Part shown: one piece after another, positions 22,201-31,100 of the stretch
How the letters are laid out: the number at the start of each line of letters is the position of its first letter
How positions within the stretch are numbered: position 1 is the first letter of the stretch
Assembly (NCBI GenBank): GCA_922989275.2
Contig: OV277861.1
Coordinates: 13,168,540 to 13,232,539 of the forward strand
DNA: 64,000 nt
Reading direction: 5' to 3'
From: Gari tellinella
Taxonomy: Eukaryota; Mollusca; Bivalvia; Cardiida; Psammobiidae
Notes under the pieces: model-generated
What the model was told of the DNA's origin: nothing
Database searches by the model: none
Seen by the model: only the letters and a program-made list of their open reading frames with translations
Program-made: the position numbers and the translations under genes

Positions 22201-25200
22201 TCTTTGACGATAATTGGTAAAAAATTCAAAGCAATCGGCGAACACGCGCATGGGGACTCGAAGGGTGGGGAGACCCCTTACTCGGAAACCATCTGTCACG
22301 CAAAATATTCCCAACAAACGACTGGTTGCCCAGTCAAACTATTATCATTCTAGCGAAACCGAGAACCAGCTTCAAAGCAGGAAATGACGCAAAAAGTCAA
22401 GCGTCTCAGTTGGTTGTATTCGAATCAGGACAACTATCGCGTTAGTTGGAATAGTTGTCAACAAGTTCTATTCGAATCATCACTTGATGTTTTCCGTTGA
22501 CAAAATGTTGTCAAACCATCAAATCTTTGACCACAATTTCGATTCGAGTCGGGTAAAAATTGTTGTCATCAGTAAATCTTCGCGCATTTGCTCCGCCCAG
22601 TTTTCGTTGACAACAAACTCGATGATTCGAATACGACCAATGATCATATACGTTTGAAAACGAAAGTTATCTAGAAATTTATTTCGTAACAGAAATGCTC
22701 ATTTACCGATAATTCAAAAGGTTTTTATTATATATTTCATTTTCTATTAATTACCCGTACCATGGTGTAATGCATGGTCGCAAATGCACTTGTTAATCGC
22801 TGAATGACGAAAAAGTCCAACATTTAAGGTGAACGAAGGATTCCGATATAAGGTGCCTATCAAACTTTTTATTTCTTCACGTGTGCTCGTGTCTTGCTTG
22901 GGCTGTGAGCTAACTTTCTTTGAACAGAACTGTTAAATGTAAATAATAAGCCATCATTTGTCAAAATCGGCCCAAAAATGACAAAATGTCAAGGTTGGGA
23001 AGTTGATGGCTCTGAATACACATCCACCTTTTCATTGTATACATACATGATACGAAAAAAATATTTTTTTTGAAACTTCTTGAAACTTCTTGAAACATTT
23101 GTTAAGGATGTTTGTTGAACATATGGATGTATTTTGACTCATTTTGAAAGATTTATGGGGGGTAGCAGCGGGGGGGGGGGGAGGGGGTTCATAGCTTACG
23201 CGCCGAAAACCTGTGTTTTTAGGTATTGATGGTTCTTTAACAAAGTGTCATCTCACCCATTGTCCTTTGATTTGCTCATAATATACGAGTATTTATTATA
23301 TGCCTTCGTATGATATCGAGCGTTTCCGCGTGTATCTGTAGAGTAAAATACAAGAGTCTGTATCAGCCACTTTGAATTTTACTCTGAAGTCGCTTTCGAT
23401 TTAACGTGACGTCGTTTACGTACATGTATAAGTGCCGCCTTATTCTTTGTGGCATACAAAAGTCTTTTTCTGCTTCAAATAATTAATAAATTTTGGATAT
23501 AAAATGATTTAAACAACTATCTAGTTGTTTCTGGAGTGTATTCAAGGCATATAATAAACACATCACCCAGTTGACAGTGCGCTACAGACGTTTTTGGCGG
23601 AAACAACCGATCAGACTCGAGCCAAGGCGCTCGTCAGATCGGCTATTTCCGCCAAAAACCTCTCGAGCTAAATACATCACTCTGTATCGCACTGTCAACT
23701 GGTAATGTGTATGTACATCCTTATCAAAATGGCTGTAAAGCTGACCTTGTTTAAAAACGTCATTTGAGTGATTCTTTTCCATTTTCAAAGTATTAAACCC
23801 CTTCACTGCCTTACCCAGAGTACAATAGTTATTTGCAAACAGTTTGGATCCTGATCAGACGCCGCGTAACGCGGCGTCTGATCTGGATCCAAACTGTTTG
23901 TTACCCATCTTAATATTTCTGAAGTCAAAATACCTAAAATTTAAATTTTAGATATAAAAGCAGACGACAATTCACGGTTGAAAATTGATGACGTCATGGC
24001 AGTGAAGGGGTTAACAACACATTTAGGTATAACAACTCCTTCTATAAAATTTATATCAGATTTCCGATTTGTCCTGTGTTAATCTCTCGCCTGTCATTTA
24101 TTCAAAACAGCCCTTTTTAATGGTCGTAATAGAGAGGTTTTACTGTATCTTTGATGCCTTACCAATGTGTAAATACAGTGGAGAATCTGTTATTCTTTCC
24201 CGTTTAAACGCAAACGTACGCAAAACACTAAAACGTAGAAAAAGTACAACTTTTGGACAATTCTGATAATTCATGATTATCTTGATGGCAAACAGTTTGG
24301 AGCCTGATCAGACGCCGGGTAACCCGGCGTCTGATCTGGCTTCAAACAGTTTGCAATGGAAATAAAAGTTTAAGCGTAAACGCGTTTAAACGCGTTTAAA
24401 CGCGTTTAAACGCGTTTATTGGAAAAGAATAACGTTTTCTCCACTGTACGCATGTGACTGAAAAAAACCAACGCGGCAATGTCACCAGTTGGTAGTTTGC
24501 GGGTATTCCCCGAGTGTACATGTACATGAGGCGGCAATGTCATATGTAATGATTTTACTTCCGGGAATATAAAACATGCTCAAAGATATATTAATTCACC
24601 GACTTATTTTACTGTCTGCTTTGAAAAACTGTTTCAAATCATAATATCGTCTATGTTAATATGGTGTCTGCGCTATGATTTTACTGTTAGATTTAACCCA
24701 TTACCCCATGAATACCGCTTTTTACGCCTTTGATTAATTCCTTTACAGAAGAAAATAGTTCCAATTTATACTGTCACAAATAAAAATCGTAAGAAATATT
24801 TTCTACATTCTAAAAGATAATAGTTTAAAGCAGGCTAAAAGTAAAGCTTTAAGAGGTCACATATCTCCAAAACTAGAAACAGGCTATGGGGTAATGGGTT
24901 AACCCTTTAGTTTACCCCTTAGTCTGTTTGTAAGATATAGAAAACAATGGTACATATTCATGGATGTTACAGTGGAGAATCTGTTATTCTTTCCCGTTTA
25001 AACGCAAACGTACGCAAACGCAAAACACTAAAACATAGAAAAGTACAACTTTTGGACAATTCTGATAATTCTTGTTTATCTTGGTGGCAAACAGTTTGGA
25101 GCCTGATCAGACACCGGGTTACCCGGCGTCTGATCAGGCTCCAAACTGTTTGCACTGCAAATAATAGTTTTAGCGTAAACGCGTTTATTGGGAAAGAATA

Positions 25201-28200
25201 ACGTTTTCTCCACTGTAGTTGGAACCACCTTCTTCAGTGGAGGAACCAATCAAAGGCGTAAATAAGGGGTAATGGGTTAATGTAACATGGTTAAAGGGAT
25301 TTCGATATGAGTGTTCAATAGTATGGATCCTGATTATACACCTAACTATTTGCAATGACATAGCTTGCCCCCAGTGTCGATGAAAGTGTTGCACACTTTC
25401 TTTCAGAACATTACCAGCGGAACAGGCTTTAACCCGTTCACTCTCAATGGCGCTTTAAAGCGCGTTTGCAAACAGTTTGGGTCCTGATCAGACGCTGCGT
25501 CTGAACAGTAACCAAACTGTTTGACTCTCCCATCGATATCTATTAAGTCATTCAACCTTAAATCTGACTTTGAAACGTGTCTTGCAGACAACACTGATGA
25601 AGCAGATGACAATAAAGTGGTGAAGGGGTAAAACTCTCCCGAATTATATGATCATGAAGGGTCTAGCAAGGCAGAAAACTCCTATAGGAGCATTCTACTT
25701 TACTTTCAGCCTGTTTTAAAGGAGTCTCCTTTTGGGATATATATGGAACAGTCCCCATTCTGCGACTTATTCTCAAAAAATCATTAAACAATTATATATC
25801 AATATTATTGTAATTATTAGGTATTGGTAAACTTATTAGCTCATTCGCTCCTGAAACTTCCAATGGATAACTGCAGTTACAGTGCTCCCTCCCTACAACG
25901 GTCCTCTCAACAACGATTCCCTCCTTACAACGGCCTTTGCCGAAGTTCACTAAACAGGAAAATTATGTCTAACGCTTTTACTTTTGCAATATCGTCTGCT
26001 TAAAAATGTCGTCTGCTGTTTTTCTCAAAGTTACATATTGGACATTTTGACAGAAAAAACTTAATTACGAGTGACAAACAGCTTGAATCCAGATCAGACG
26101 CCGCGTTACGCGGCGTCTGATCTGGATTTAAGCTGTTTGCAAATGTTAACCAATTTCCCTCTCTATAACGACTCCCTCCGAACAACGCACATATTTTTGT
26201 CTCCCATATGGTATCGTTGTAGAGAGGGGGCGCTGTACCAATAAAAATCTACACCATTATTGACTATTAGGATTGATTTTTATATTTTATTTCAAAATGA
26301 CAAACAGTGCAAATACCCTCTGATCTGGGTAAGGAGTGTTTGCATAGATCTAATACAACTGTAATCTTAACAATTACACTGATAGCAAAGGACTAGTTAA
26401 CTCGTCGCTAGGTTTCAAACTGTTTGTCACTTATATTCAACATTTCTTCAGTTAAAAAAATAATTTTGCAGACGATGAATTATATTTGAAGCAGACTACA
26501 ATTCAGGATGCATCATGATAAGGATTAAATACCAAATATTCAACGAGCGTAACCGTCACGGGGATATAGATGTTAACGGTTATGTACAGTGGAGAAAACG
26601 TTATTCTTTCCCAATAAACGCGTTTAAACACGTTTACGCTTAAACTTTTATTTCCATTGCAAACTGTTTGGAGCCAGATCAGACGCCGGGTTACCCGGCG
26701 TCTGATCAGGCTCCAAACTGTTTGCCATCAAGATAATCATGAATTATCAGAATTGTCCAAAAGTTGTACTTTTTCTACGTTTTAGTGTTTTGCGTTTGCG
26801 TACGTTTGCGTTTAAACGGGAAAGAATAACAGATTCTCCACTGTATGTAGTCAAACGTATATTGAGGAAATTATATAAAATTTATGAAGGGAAATGTATA
26901 AATCTAAGTCAGGTACGCAGGTAATATGACACTTACATGTCTTTCCAATGATTTTAATCGCTGTTGTGTCAGGTATAATATAACTGTTGACATTGTATCA
27001 TACATTCTCTTATAATACCGTCTGATACGTTTGTCAAATCAAGTTTTAAACACTTCTTAATTTAAAAACTCAAGGACGAGCGTCAAAAAGTTTTGATGGA
27101 GACCATGCAGAGCCCGAGTAACTCGGAGTCTGATCTAGACCCAAACTGTTTGTAAATACCAGAGAGGTCGCGAATGGCAAATGAAGGTTGAATGCCTGCT
27201 ACTGAATCATGTGTAGTGACCACTTAACTCGTACACTTGTCATTGTGAAAGTGACCTTGATAGTAGGACTTTACTCCAATGATCAACTTTTGTCAATTTA
27301 CATTATGAAATTGTCATGGTTTTGTTGTGATAAAATGAAATAAATGCTGAAAGCTTACTATCTGTTTGTGGTTATATTGTTTACCATGATTATTTGGTAG
27401 GAAAGATTTACCTTAGTACTTAACTGCTAAGTTTTAATTTCGAAATGATGGTTAGTTCGATATCAGTGACTTCGAGTTATAGAAATCCAGCTGACGAAAT
27501 ACGTGTAGGTTTTACCACCGAAGCGTGGTTGAGTTATCGAAGTTCTATTTTATGTAGGATTTAACACAGTGCCGTATTCTACTTACAGCGCTCCCTCTCT
27601 ACAACAACATTCAATGGGAGACGAAAATAGTGTGCGTTGATCGGAGGGAGTCGTTAAAGGGGGGAAAATTAGCTTGCACTTGCAAACAGCTTAAATCCAG
27701 ATCAGACGCCGCGTAGCGCGGCGTCTGATCTGGATTCAAGCTGTTTGTCACTCGTCATTATCTTTTGTTCAGTCAAAATGGCTATGTCACTTTTGGTAAA
27801 CAGCAGACGACAATTTTAGGCAGACGACTTTGCAGTTGTGAAAAGGTTGGACATAAATGTATTGTTTAGGGAACTGTGGCAAGGGTCATTGAAAGGAGGG
27901 GTCTTGTTAGGAGAGCTGTTGTAGAGAGGGAAACTTTGTATTACCATGTGCAGATCTAAGATTTTTAAAGTGTTTGGGGTGAGTGAAACGGCTAACACCA
28001 GCACAAAATATGAACGAACTGTATCGGACACCTCATTTCCAGGGCCCCAGATAAGGGAGTATTTCGAAAACTTAACTTATATGTATGTATTTAACCCTAT
28101 TGTGTTACTACTCATTAGATTTGTCTAGAAGAGGCGATTCTAATGAGTAGTTACACTATAGGATTTTGTGCCGGTATGAGGGAGAAAATGTTGTATTTGT

Positions 28201-29292
28201 TCAGGCTATTCCCTCTTATCTTGAGCCCTGGATTTTATACTAGAACTATGAGGAACATGGCGAGAAATAGGGTGCTAGTTTATTTCAAACAATGCGGACC
28301 CATGACGAACGCAGATTTGCAATTTACGCGAGCTCTATTTAACCGATCAGCTTCTACACTTTTTACGATATCAGACAAAGCTAGTGTAGTGGAAATCAAG
28401 GTCTTAGCGGGTTTAACTCATTCACCCTTGAAACTTACCATGAGCTTTTTCAATTTCTAATGCAGGAGTAGATCTATAGTCCATATATTTTTTTATATTT
28501 TTAGGGTTGATTTCAAAAAATGTATTGCTTAGAATGACAAACCGTGTAGACCCTGATCAGAAGATCCCCTGATCTGGGTCTATCCTTGGTGTTTGATACT
28601 TTGATTTTTTTGTGTCTAGCAGTTGAATAGGTCAACCAACAATATACATGTAAGCAATGTCGCTTTGTTACAGTGTTACAGTATTTCGTCAAGCTTCAGT
28701 GCTGTGCTTCAGGCTTATGTTGGTGGTGGCATAAATAAGAACATGTGTCTTTTTTAACAACCTCTAGTCATTAACCATGCTATGGATACATGTAAAGTGG
28801 AGAATACACCACACCATCAATTATTTTCACCCCTGCAAATAGTTTGAAGGCAGAAAGCTCTTTCAAGAGCTTCCGCTTAAATTAGATCTACTTTTATTTT
28901 GCTTTAAACAATCATCTGCCTTTAAACACTGAAAACTTAACTTCATATAGTGGTCATAATAGAGGGTTTTACTGCATAATAAATCTTCCCGGTTGGGTCA
29001 CCCTTGAACATTATCGCTGGATCCAAAAACACGTTCTCCATTGTAAGTGGCTCGATCTATAATTATAAAATACGAGTCTCCTTTAAAACCCTATGTAGTC
29101 ACGATTCTAATAAGTCGTCAAAACACAGTTTTTGTGGAGAAATAGAAATGGTAGTCCCTGAAATGCCCATTTCATTTGAAGCTCTGAAACCAAACGTTGA
29201 AAACTTACCTCAAAGTTTTGTACGCCTGCATTGTGTGCTTGGTACGAGAACACGGTCACAAAGACCGACATTAACAATATAACCCCCAACAT
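13135..29292 (-). CDS. GM2-activator-like protein, copy B (4 exons, 185 aa)
   Basis: Exons are 29292-29209, 18737-18567, 17643-17482 and 13275-13135, all phase 0 with canonical GT-AG sites. Residues 1-19 are a signal peptide and the mature part is an ML-type GM2 activator fold. Its cysteines are 43, 102, 111, 117, 127, 133, 135 and 177, matching the family's eight. By analogy with human GM2A the pairs would be 43-177, 102-111, 117-135 and 127-133. Cys183 is extra. Human GM2A is 193 residues with four exons, so size and architecture agree. The likely role is extraction of glycolipids from lysosomal or secretory membranes for hydrolases; the ligand is not predictable. Intron 1 is 10.5 kb and carries the two inverted hAT-like elements. 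The reading frame is intact. It lies between copies C and A in the same orientation. Confidence 0.9.
13477..15040. mobile_element. TTCGGCGGA-ended element, second copy (in copy B intron 3)
   Basis: It starts TTCGGCGGAGCTGT and ends CATTCCGCCGAATATC with the same AATATCTTT-TTT-AAAGATATT hairpin as 9650-10594. The first 120 bp also align (…GATTGGGTAGCGGTTAGAC versus GATTGGATAGTAGCCAGG). The interior differs and has no meaningful ORF. Confidence 0.55.
15206..15703. mobile_element. F6 MITE interrupted by an F3 MITE
   Basis: TTAACTCATTGAACCCTAGT at the left and GGAAGTTTCAGGGGATAATGAGTTAA at the right define F6. An F3 copy sits at 15258-15507. A hairpin (GAAGACCCTGATTAGAGAGC / its inverse, 15539-15590) is the F6 core. 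Its right TTAA (15700-15703) is also the left TTAA of the next F1 element. Confidence 0.7.
15258..15507 (+). mobile_element. F3 MITE, complete, TA ends
   Basis: TACAGTGGGGAATCTGTTAT to AACGTTTTCTCCACTGTA. Core alpha at 15381-15447 has the F3-type stem GGAGCCTGATCAGACGTCGG. It is nested in F6. Confidence 0.8.
15700..16882. mobile_element. F1 MITE split by a 938-bp TTAA insertion
   Basis: Left part 15700-15729 (TTAACCCTTTCATTCTCAAT...GACGCC) and right part 16668-16882 (AAGCGTGTTTGCAAACAG ... GAGTGAAAGGGTTAA). Removing 15730-16667 and one TTAA gives the ordinary F1 GACGCC-TTAA-AGCG junction seen at 6540, so both target and insertion are defined. Confidence 0.8.
15730..16667. mobile_element. piggyBac-like non-autonomous element, 938 bp, TTAA target duplication
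   Basis: 19-bp perfect terminal inverted repeats GGGTGTATCAATGTCATGA are flanked by TTAA at 15726-15729 and 16668-16671. The interior is AT-rich; the longest frame (15815-16024) is 69 codons and resembles no transposase. TTAA duplication is characteristic of piggyBac (also Kolobok); the superfamily is inference. Confidence 0.8.
16883..17481. other. Intron 3 of GM2A-like copy B, remainder
   Basis: A G-run at 17090-17102 and no recognisable element termini. Confidence 0.35.
17482..17643 (-). CDS. GM2A-like copy B, exon 3
   Basis: A 162-bp exon (54 codons) with acceptor CAG at 17644-17646 and a GTAAGC donor from 17481. It encodes the cysteine-rich centre of GM2 activator with Cys 102, 111, 117, 127, 133 and 135; the ECHCPF motif matches the family CHCPF box. 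Confidence 0.9.
17690..17900. repeat. Purine-rich simple repeat (GAGA/GACA-type)
   Basis: Imperfect AGAGAGACAGA and AGACAGACAGACAG runs on the plus strand. It lies in copy B intron 2 and creates a Leu/Ser/Cys-rich artefact frame upstream of exon 3 on the minus strand. Confidence 0.75.
17935..18088 (+). mobile_element. F3 fragment
   Basis: GGTATTCTTTCCCGTTTTAA, the remnant of a core-alpha right arm (GGCGTCTAATCCAACTCCAA) and TTGCAATTGAAATTATGG. Both termini are missing. Confidence 0.45.
18091..18314 (+). mobile_element. TTAA-ended MITE with 16-bp TIRs and core alpha
   Basis: TTAACTCTTTGCATGC at the left is matched exactly by GCATGCAAAGAGTTAA at the right. It contains core alpha 18148-18211 and then GCAGACGACAAGTG and TTGCAGACGAAAAT. 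A related element with TTAACCCATTTTATGC ends lies at 55079-55307. It is in copy B intron 2. Confidence 0.8.
18567..18737 (-). CDS. GM2A-like copy B, exon 2
   Basis: A 171-bp exon (57 codons) with acceptor ATTCAG and a GTAAGT donor. It encodes IPMPKAPKGFSYNNCNTT with Cys43 and the LQPDPV motif, matching copies A and C at the same length. A potential N-glycosylation sequon NTT follows Cys43. Confidence 0.92.
18824..19063 (+). mobile_element. F1 MITE
   Basis: AACCCTTACAATTATGACGC, core alpha 18857-18927, GAAGCAGGCGACAATGTGGC, and the end GACCGTGAAAGGGTTAG. It lies in copy B intron 1, 90 bp above the exon 2 acceptor. Confidence 0.65.
19411..19653. mobile_element. F8 MITE with GGGGCCCGTTTTACTA ends and its own hairpin core
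   Basis: The terminal GGGGCCCGTTTTACTA is inverted at the right end. The subterminal ACTTACGCA motif also repeats inverted. The core hairpin (19489-19567) has the same CAAACAG outer arms as core alpha but a different stem (CAGATCTGAGGACGCGC). Confidence 0.7.
19819..20200. repeat. 191-bp tandem duplication
   Basis: Two units, 19819-20009 and 20010-20200, differ at only a few bases. Each contains an imperfect inverted pair (TTGGAATTTCCGGAGATGT / ACATCTCCGAAAATTCCAA). It lies in copy B intron 1. Confidence 0.85.
20252..21572. mobile_element. hAT-like non-autonomous element, copy 1
   Basis: It starts CACAGGTTTTCGGCGCGTAA and ends GGGCCGAATGCCTATG, with an exact 8-bp duplication ATCTACTC at 20244-20251 and 21573-21580. 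Within it, roughly 330-bp subterminal regions are diverged inverted copies of each other (TTGTCATTTTGTCA...GATGATGGCT). C/G runs lie close to both ends. There is no transposase ORF. 8-bp duplications fit hAT among common superfamilies. Confidence 0.82.
21573..21878. other. Spacer between the two inverted hAT-like copies
   Basis: It consists of the ATCTACTC duplication, host sequence, and an F1c-type repeat (CTGGCAAATGAGGAAGTACT) that was the target for the second copy. Confidence 0.6.
21879..23215. mobile_element. hAT-like non-autonomous element, copy 2 (inverted)
   Basis: It is the inverse of copy 1 along almost its full length (1337 versus 1321 bp) with few differences, starting CATAGGCGTTCGGCCCGTTG and ending CGCCGAAAACCTGTG. 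The 8-bp duplication TTTTTAGG is at 21871-21878 and 23216-23223. The resident repeat it disrupted is seen intact at 1995-2150. Confidence 0.82.
23561..23713. mobile_element. Palindromic MITE
   Basis: CACATCACCCAGTTGACAGT and ACTGTCAACTGGTAATGTG form the ends, with an inner pair TTTTTGGCGGAAA / TTTCCGCCAAAAA around GATC. It is in copy B intron 1. Confidence 0.65.
23793..24014 (+). mobile_element. F1b MITE (TTAAACCCCTTCACTGCC ends)
   Basis: The left CCCCTTCACTGCC is matched by GGCAGTGAAGGGGTTAA at the right. Core alpha at 23836-23901 is near-perfect, followed by AAAGCAGACGACAATT and TTGATGACGTCATGG. It shares layout with 52266-52479 and 58583-58791. Confidence 0.8.
24174..24448 (+). mobile_element. 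F3 MITE, complete, with 11-bp internal tandem
   Basis: TACAGTGGAGAATCTGTTAT to TTTTCTCCACTGTA. Core alpha at 24290-24354. The subterminal AACGCGTTTAA unit is repeated four times at about 24375-24420, compared with a single unit in sister copies. A fragment of an F5 terminus lies just upstream at 24124-24148. Confidence 0.8.
24693..24902 (-). mobile_element. F2 MITE, TTAA to TTAA
   Basis: TTAACCCATTACCCCATGAA and AACAGGCTATGGGGTAATGGGTTAA. Core beta is reduced (AAGCAGGCTAAAAGTAAAGC then a deletion). Its right TTAA is also the left end of the next element. Confidence 0.75.
24899..25280 (+). mobile_element. F2 MITE interrupted by an F3 MITE
   Basis: Left piece 24899-24967 (TTAACCCTTTAGTTTACCCC ... 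TATTCATGGATG) and right piece 25218-25280 (GTTGGAACCACC ... GGGGTAATGGGTTAA). The F3 insertion is at TA in the CATGACTGTATAAA region of F2, and core beta is missing. Confidence 0.75.
24968..25217 (+). mobile_element. F3 MITE, complete, nested in F2
   Basis: TACAGTGGAGAATCTGTTAT to TTTTCTCCACTGTA. Core alpha 25087-25156 with paired stem GGAGCCTGATCAGAC / GTCTGATCAGGCTCC. Confidence 0.82.
25429..25665 (+). mobile_element. F1 MITE with collapsed hairpin
   Basis: TTTAACCCGTTCACTCTCAA, hairpin shortened to GCTGCGTCTGAACAG, GCAGACAACACTG and GAAGCAGATGACAATAAAGT, ending GATCATGAAGGGTC. A core-beta fragment follows at 25669-25735. Confidence 0.6.
25838..26420 (-). mobile_element. F6 MITE interrupted by an F4 MITE
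   Basis: The left part TTAGCTCATTCGCTCCTGAA ... CCAATGGATAACTG and right part ACCAATAAAAATCTACACC ... CAAACAGTGCAAATACCCTC match the F6 layout seen at 28413-28620. F4 occupies 25878-26237. Confidence 0.55.
25878..26237 (-). mobile_element. F4 MITE, reversed, full length
   Basis: TACAGTGCTCCCTCCCTACA to GTTGTAGAGAGGGGGCGCTGTA, with TA at each end. Core alpha at 26069-26140. Confidence 0.78.
26585..26845 (-). mobile_element. F3 MITE, reversed, full length
   Basis: TACAGTGGAGAAAACGTTAT to AACAGATTCTCCACTGTA. Core alpha 26664-26729. Confidence 0.82.
27060..27200 (-). mobile_element. F1c-like fragment
   Basis: GGACGAGCGTCAAAAAGTTT, a decayed hairpin with CCCGAGTAACTCGGAGTC, and AGAGGTCGCGAATGGCAAAT. 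The right end GGCAAATGAAGG resembles the CAGGCAAAGGG end of F1c. Confidence 0.4.
27584..27940 (+). mobile_element. F4 MITE, full length
   Basis: TACAGCGCTCCCTCTCTACA to GTTGTAGAGAGGGAAACTTTGTA. Core alpha 27680-27748, then GCAGACGACAATTTTAGGCA and CAGACGACTTTGCAG. It is in copy B intron 1. Confidence 0.78.
28039..28231. mobile_element. F9 MITE
   Basis: CCAGGGCCCCAGATAAGGGA / TCCCTCTTATCTTGAGCCCTGG ends around a hairpin ACTACTCATTAGA...TCTAATGAGTAGT. Same family as 9772-9960. Confidence 0.65.
28413..28620 (-). mobile_element. F6 MITE fragment
   Basis: TTAACTCATTCACCCTTGAA, then GACAAACCGTGTAGACCCTG ... TGATCTGGGTCTA, the F6-type short hairpin. Confidence 0.45.
28840..28978. mobile_element. 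F5 fragment with core beta
   Basis: AAGGCAGAAAGCTCTTTCAAGA with a partial right arm, and TGGTCATAATAGAGGGTTTTACTG at the right end. Confidence 0.45.
29209..29292 (-). CDS. GM2A-like copy B, exon 1 (signal peptide)
   Basis: 28 codons from ATG at 29292 to GAG|GTAAGT at 29208. It encodes MLGVILLMSVFVTVFSYQA, a clear signal sequence, followed by HNAGVQNFE. The 10.5-kb distance to exon 2 is unusually long, but no other candidate exon 1 precedes copy B and phases agree. Confidence 0.85.
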
Positions 29293-29421
29293 GTCTATAG
29301 TTGTTCACTAGAGTTCTGTGAGAAATATCTGTGCCACGTGTTGTCAGTCAAGTTGACGGTCGATACACTGGTGAAAGTGGTGGAAATTAAGCCAGACAAG
29401 GAAGTTTAGTACACCAGGAAG

Positions 29422-29427
29422 TTTATA
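29422..29427 (-). promoter_or_regulatory. TATA box, GM2A-like copy B
   Basis: CCTATAAACTTCC on the minus strand, 130 bp upstream of the ATG, at exactly the spacing seen in copy A. The flank 29293-29480 aligns with 4186-4380. Confidence 0.6.
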
Positions 29428-29655
29428 GGATTTATTACACGAGGCAATGTTGACGTCGACACCGTTACTTTGTTTTGCTAGGGAATGTATAAAACTTTGC
29501 TTCTATGAAAAAATTCTTCTCAACTTGCGGGACAAAACAAATGAACGAACTGTTAGCATTTTCTCAAATAACCATTTGATGCTAAATATAAATGACGTCG
29601 GTTGAACTACATTTTTCTTCTATACCTCGGGACCACAGGTAAACGGTGCGTTGGT

Positions 29656-29838
29656 CTACAATCCCCAAACATCATCCAAATACCATAAAATGTCATGAAA
29701 TTCATTTTCTAAAACAAGCAAATTTTTTGTATCATATACATTATCAAAGTAATCAACCCTCCATTCATTTTCTATTGAAAAATCACACTGGTCTCGGATT
29801 TCATCACATAAATCCATCAATTCTCCACCGATTTTCAT
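29656..29838 (-). other. Small acidic open frame, unidentified
   Basis: 60 codons starting MKIGGELMDLCDEIRDQ, rich in Asp/Glu and aromatic residues, with plausible codon use and few rare features. No family recognised. It lies upstream of copy B with no visible splice context. It may be a gene relic or chance. Confidence 0.22.
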
Positions 29839-30225
29839 AAACTAGGTACCGACTGTTAGAGAAATGATTACTCGTTAGGGAAAAACTGTTGTCACTTCGA
29901 TATCTTTGAAAATACAAGAAATGTTAAACCTCAAACATCATGTTACTGTTTCTTGACAGAGATCTGATTGCATCTTTACCCTACTTTCGGTTTATCTACC
30001 CGATGAACACACGATTTCATGCACTAAACGACTTCAACTAAGAACAATATGATAAAGGTTTTCTATACATCAAAACCTATATAAAACGACCAATGAAGTA
30101 ATGTGAATTGGCAAAAATCTGTTTCAAATACACAATCATCTTAATTAGCATTTCTTGACTTGGTCCCGAACACATTCTGTAAAACCACTTTAAAGAAGGC
30201 TTTATTGATTATATAAAATACAGGT

Positions 30226-30421
30226 ACAGTCGAACATCGATACCTCGAGCTAGGTTAAGTCGAACATATCCGTATTTCAAAGTTAAAACGTGGCTTAGCC
30301 ACGTTTTAACTTTGAAATACGGGTATGTTCGACATAACCGTACATGAAATAATGAAGTCCATGGGTCGACATATCGGATAGGTCGAGTTAAGCGAGTTCG
30401 AGATATCGAAGTACGACTGTA
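30226..30421. mobile_element. pogo/Tigger-like MITE with TACAGTCGAACATCGATACC end
   Basis: TA at each end; TACAGTCGAACATCGATACC is mirrored by GATATCGAAGTACGACTGTA. An internal palindrome (GTATTTCAAAGTTAAAACGT / its inverse, 30270-30325) fills the centre. Such CAGTCGAAC termini are usual in pogo/Tigger relatives (knowledge-based). Confidence 0.7.
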
Positions 30422-30429
30422 TGATGTTT

Positions 30430-30566
30430 AATCAAGATGAAAGTAAACCAGAAAGTTCCTAAAGGAGCTTTCTGTTTTACTTTCACATTGGTTTAAGCAG
30501 TCACCTGTCGCAAACACCAAACAGTTAACACAATATAGTGTCCGTAATAGAGGGGGTTACTGGATA
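30430..30566. mobile_element. F5 fragment with core beta
   Basis: AATCAAGATGAAAGTAAACC / TTACTTTCACATTGGTTTAA around CCTAAAGGAG, then CGTAATAGAGGGGGTTACTG. Confidence 0.5.
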
Positions 30567-30738
30567 ATTCCTGTTTTCAATTAAGACTAGTCTAATCCTA
30601 GTTTTGACCATTGAGGGTTGTTTTGCATTATCTATACTCTAGGTTCCGTACCTCAGGCACAATAATGTTAGCATTTCTTGGTCTAAAACATAATTATGTT
30701 GTACTTGAACTGAACGCCAGTCTTTCAAAGAAGATGTA

Positions 30739-31100
30739 TACAGTCTTCCCTCTCTACAACGACATCCAATGGGAGATACAAATTGAGTGAGTTGTTCAAA
30801 AGGGAGTCTTTATAGGGAGGGAAATTGGCTGACATTTGTAAACAGGTTGAATCCAGATCAGACGCCGCGTAACGCGGCGTCTGATCTGGATTCAACCTGT
30901 TTGTCACTCGTCATTATGTTTACCGGTATTTCTGTCAAAATGTCATTTATGTAAGAAAAGCAACAGACAACAATTTTAAGTAGACGATAATGCATCTGTG
31001 CAAGCATTTGGAATTCTTTTCTTGGGAACAACGGCAAATGTCGTTGTAAGGAGGGAGTCGATCGTTGTTCGGAGGGCAGTTGTAGGGAGGGATCACTGTA
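30739..31100 (+). mobile_element. F4 MITE, full length
   Basis: TACAGTCTTCCCTCTCTACA to GTAGGGAGGGATCACTGTA with TA ends. Core alpha 30838-30903. Confidence 0.75.

Noticed and set aside
20252..23215. Single giant foldback transposon or locus-wide inverted duplication
   Set aside because: Each arm has its own 8-bp target duplication, so two separate insertions explain it.
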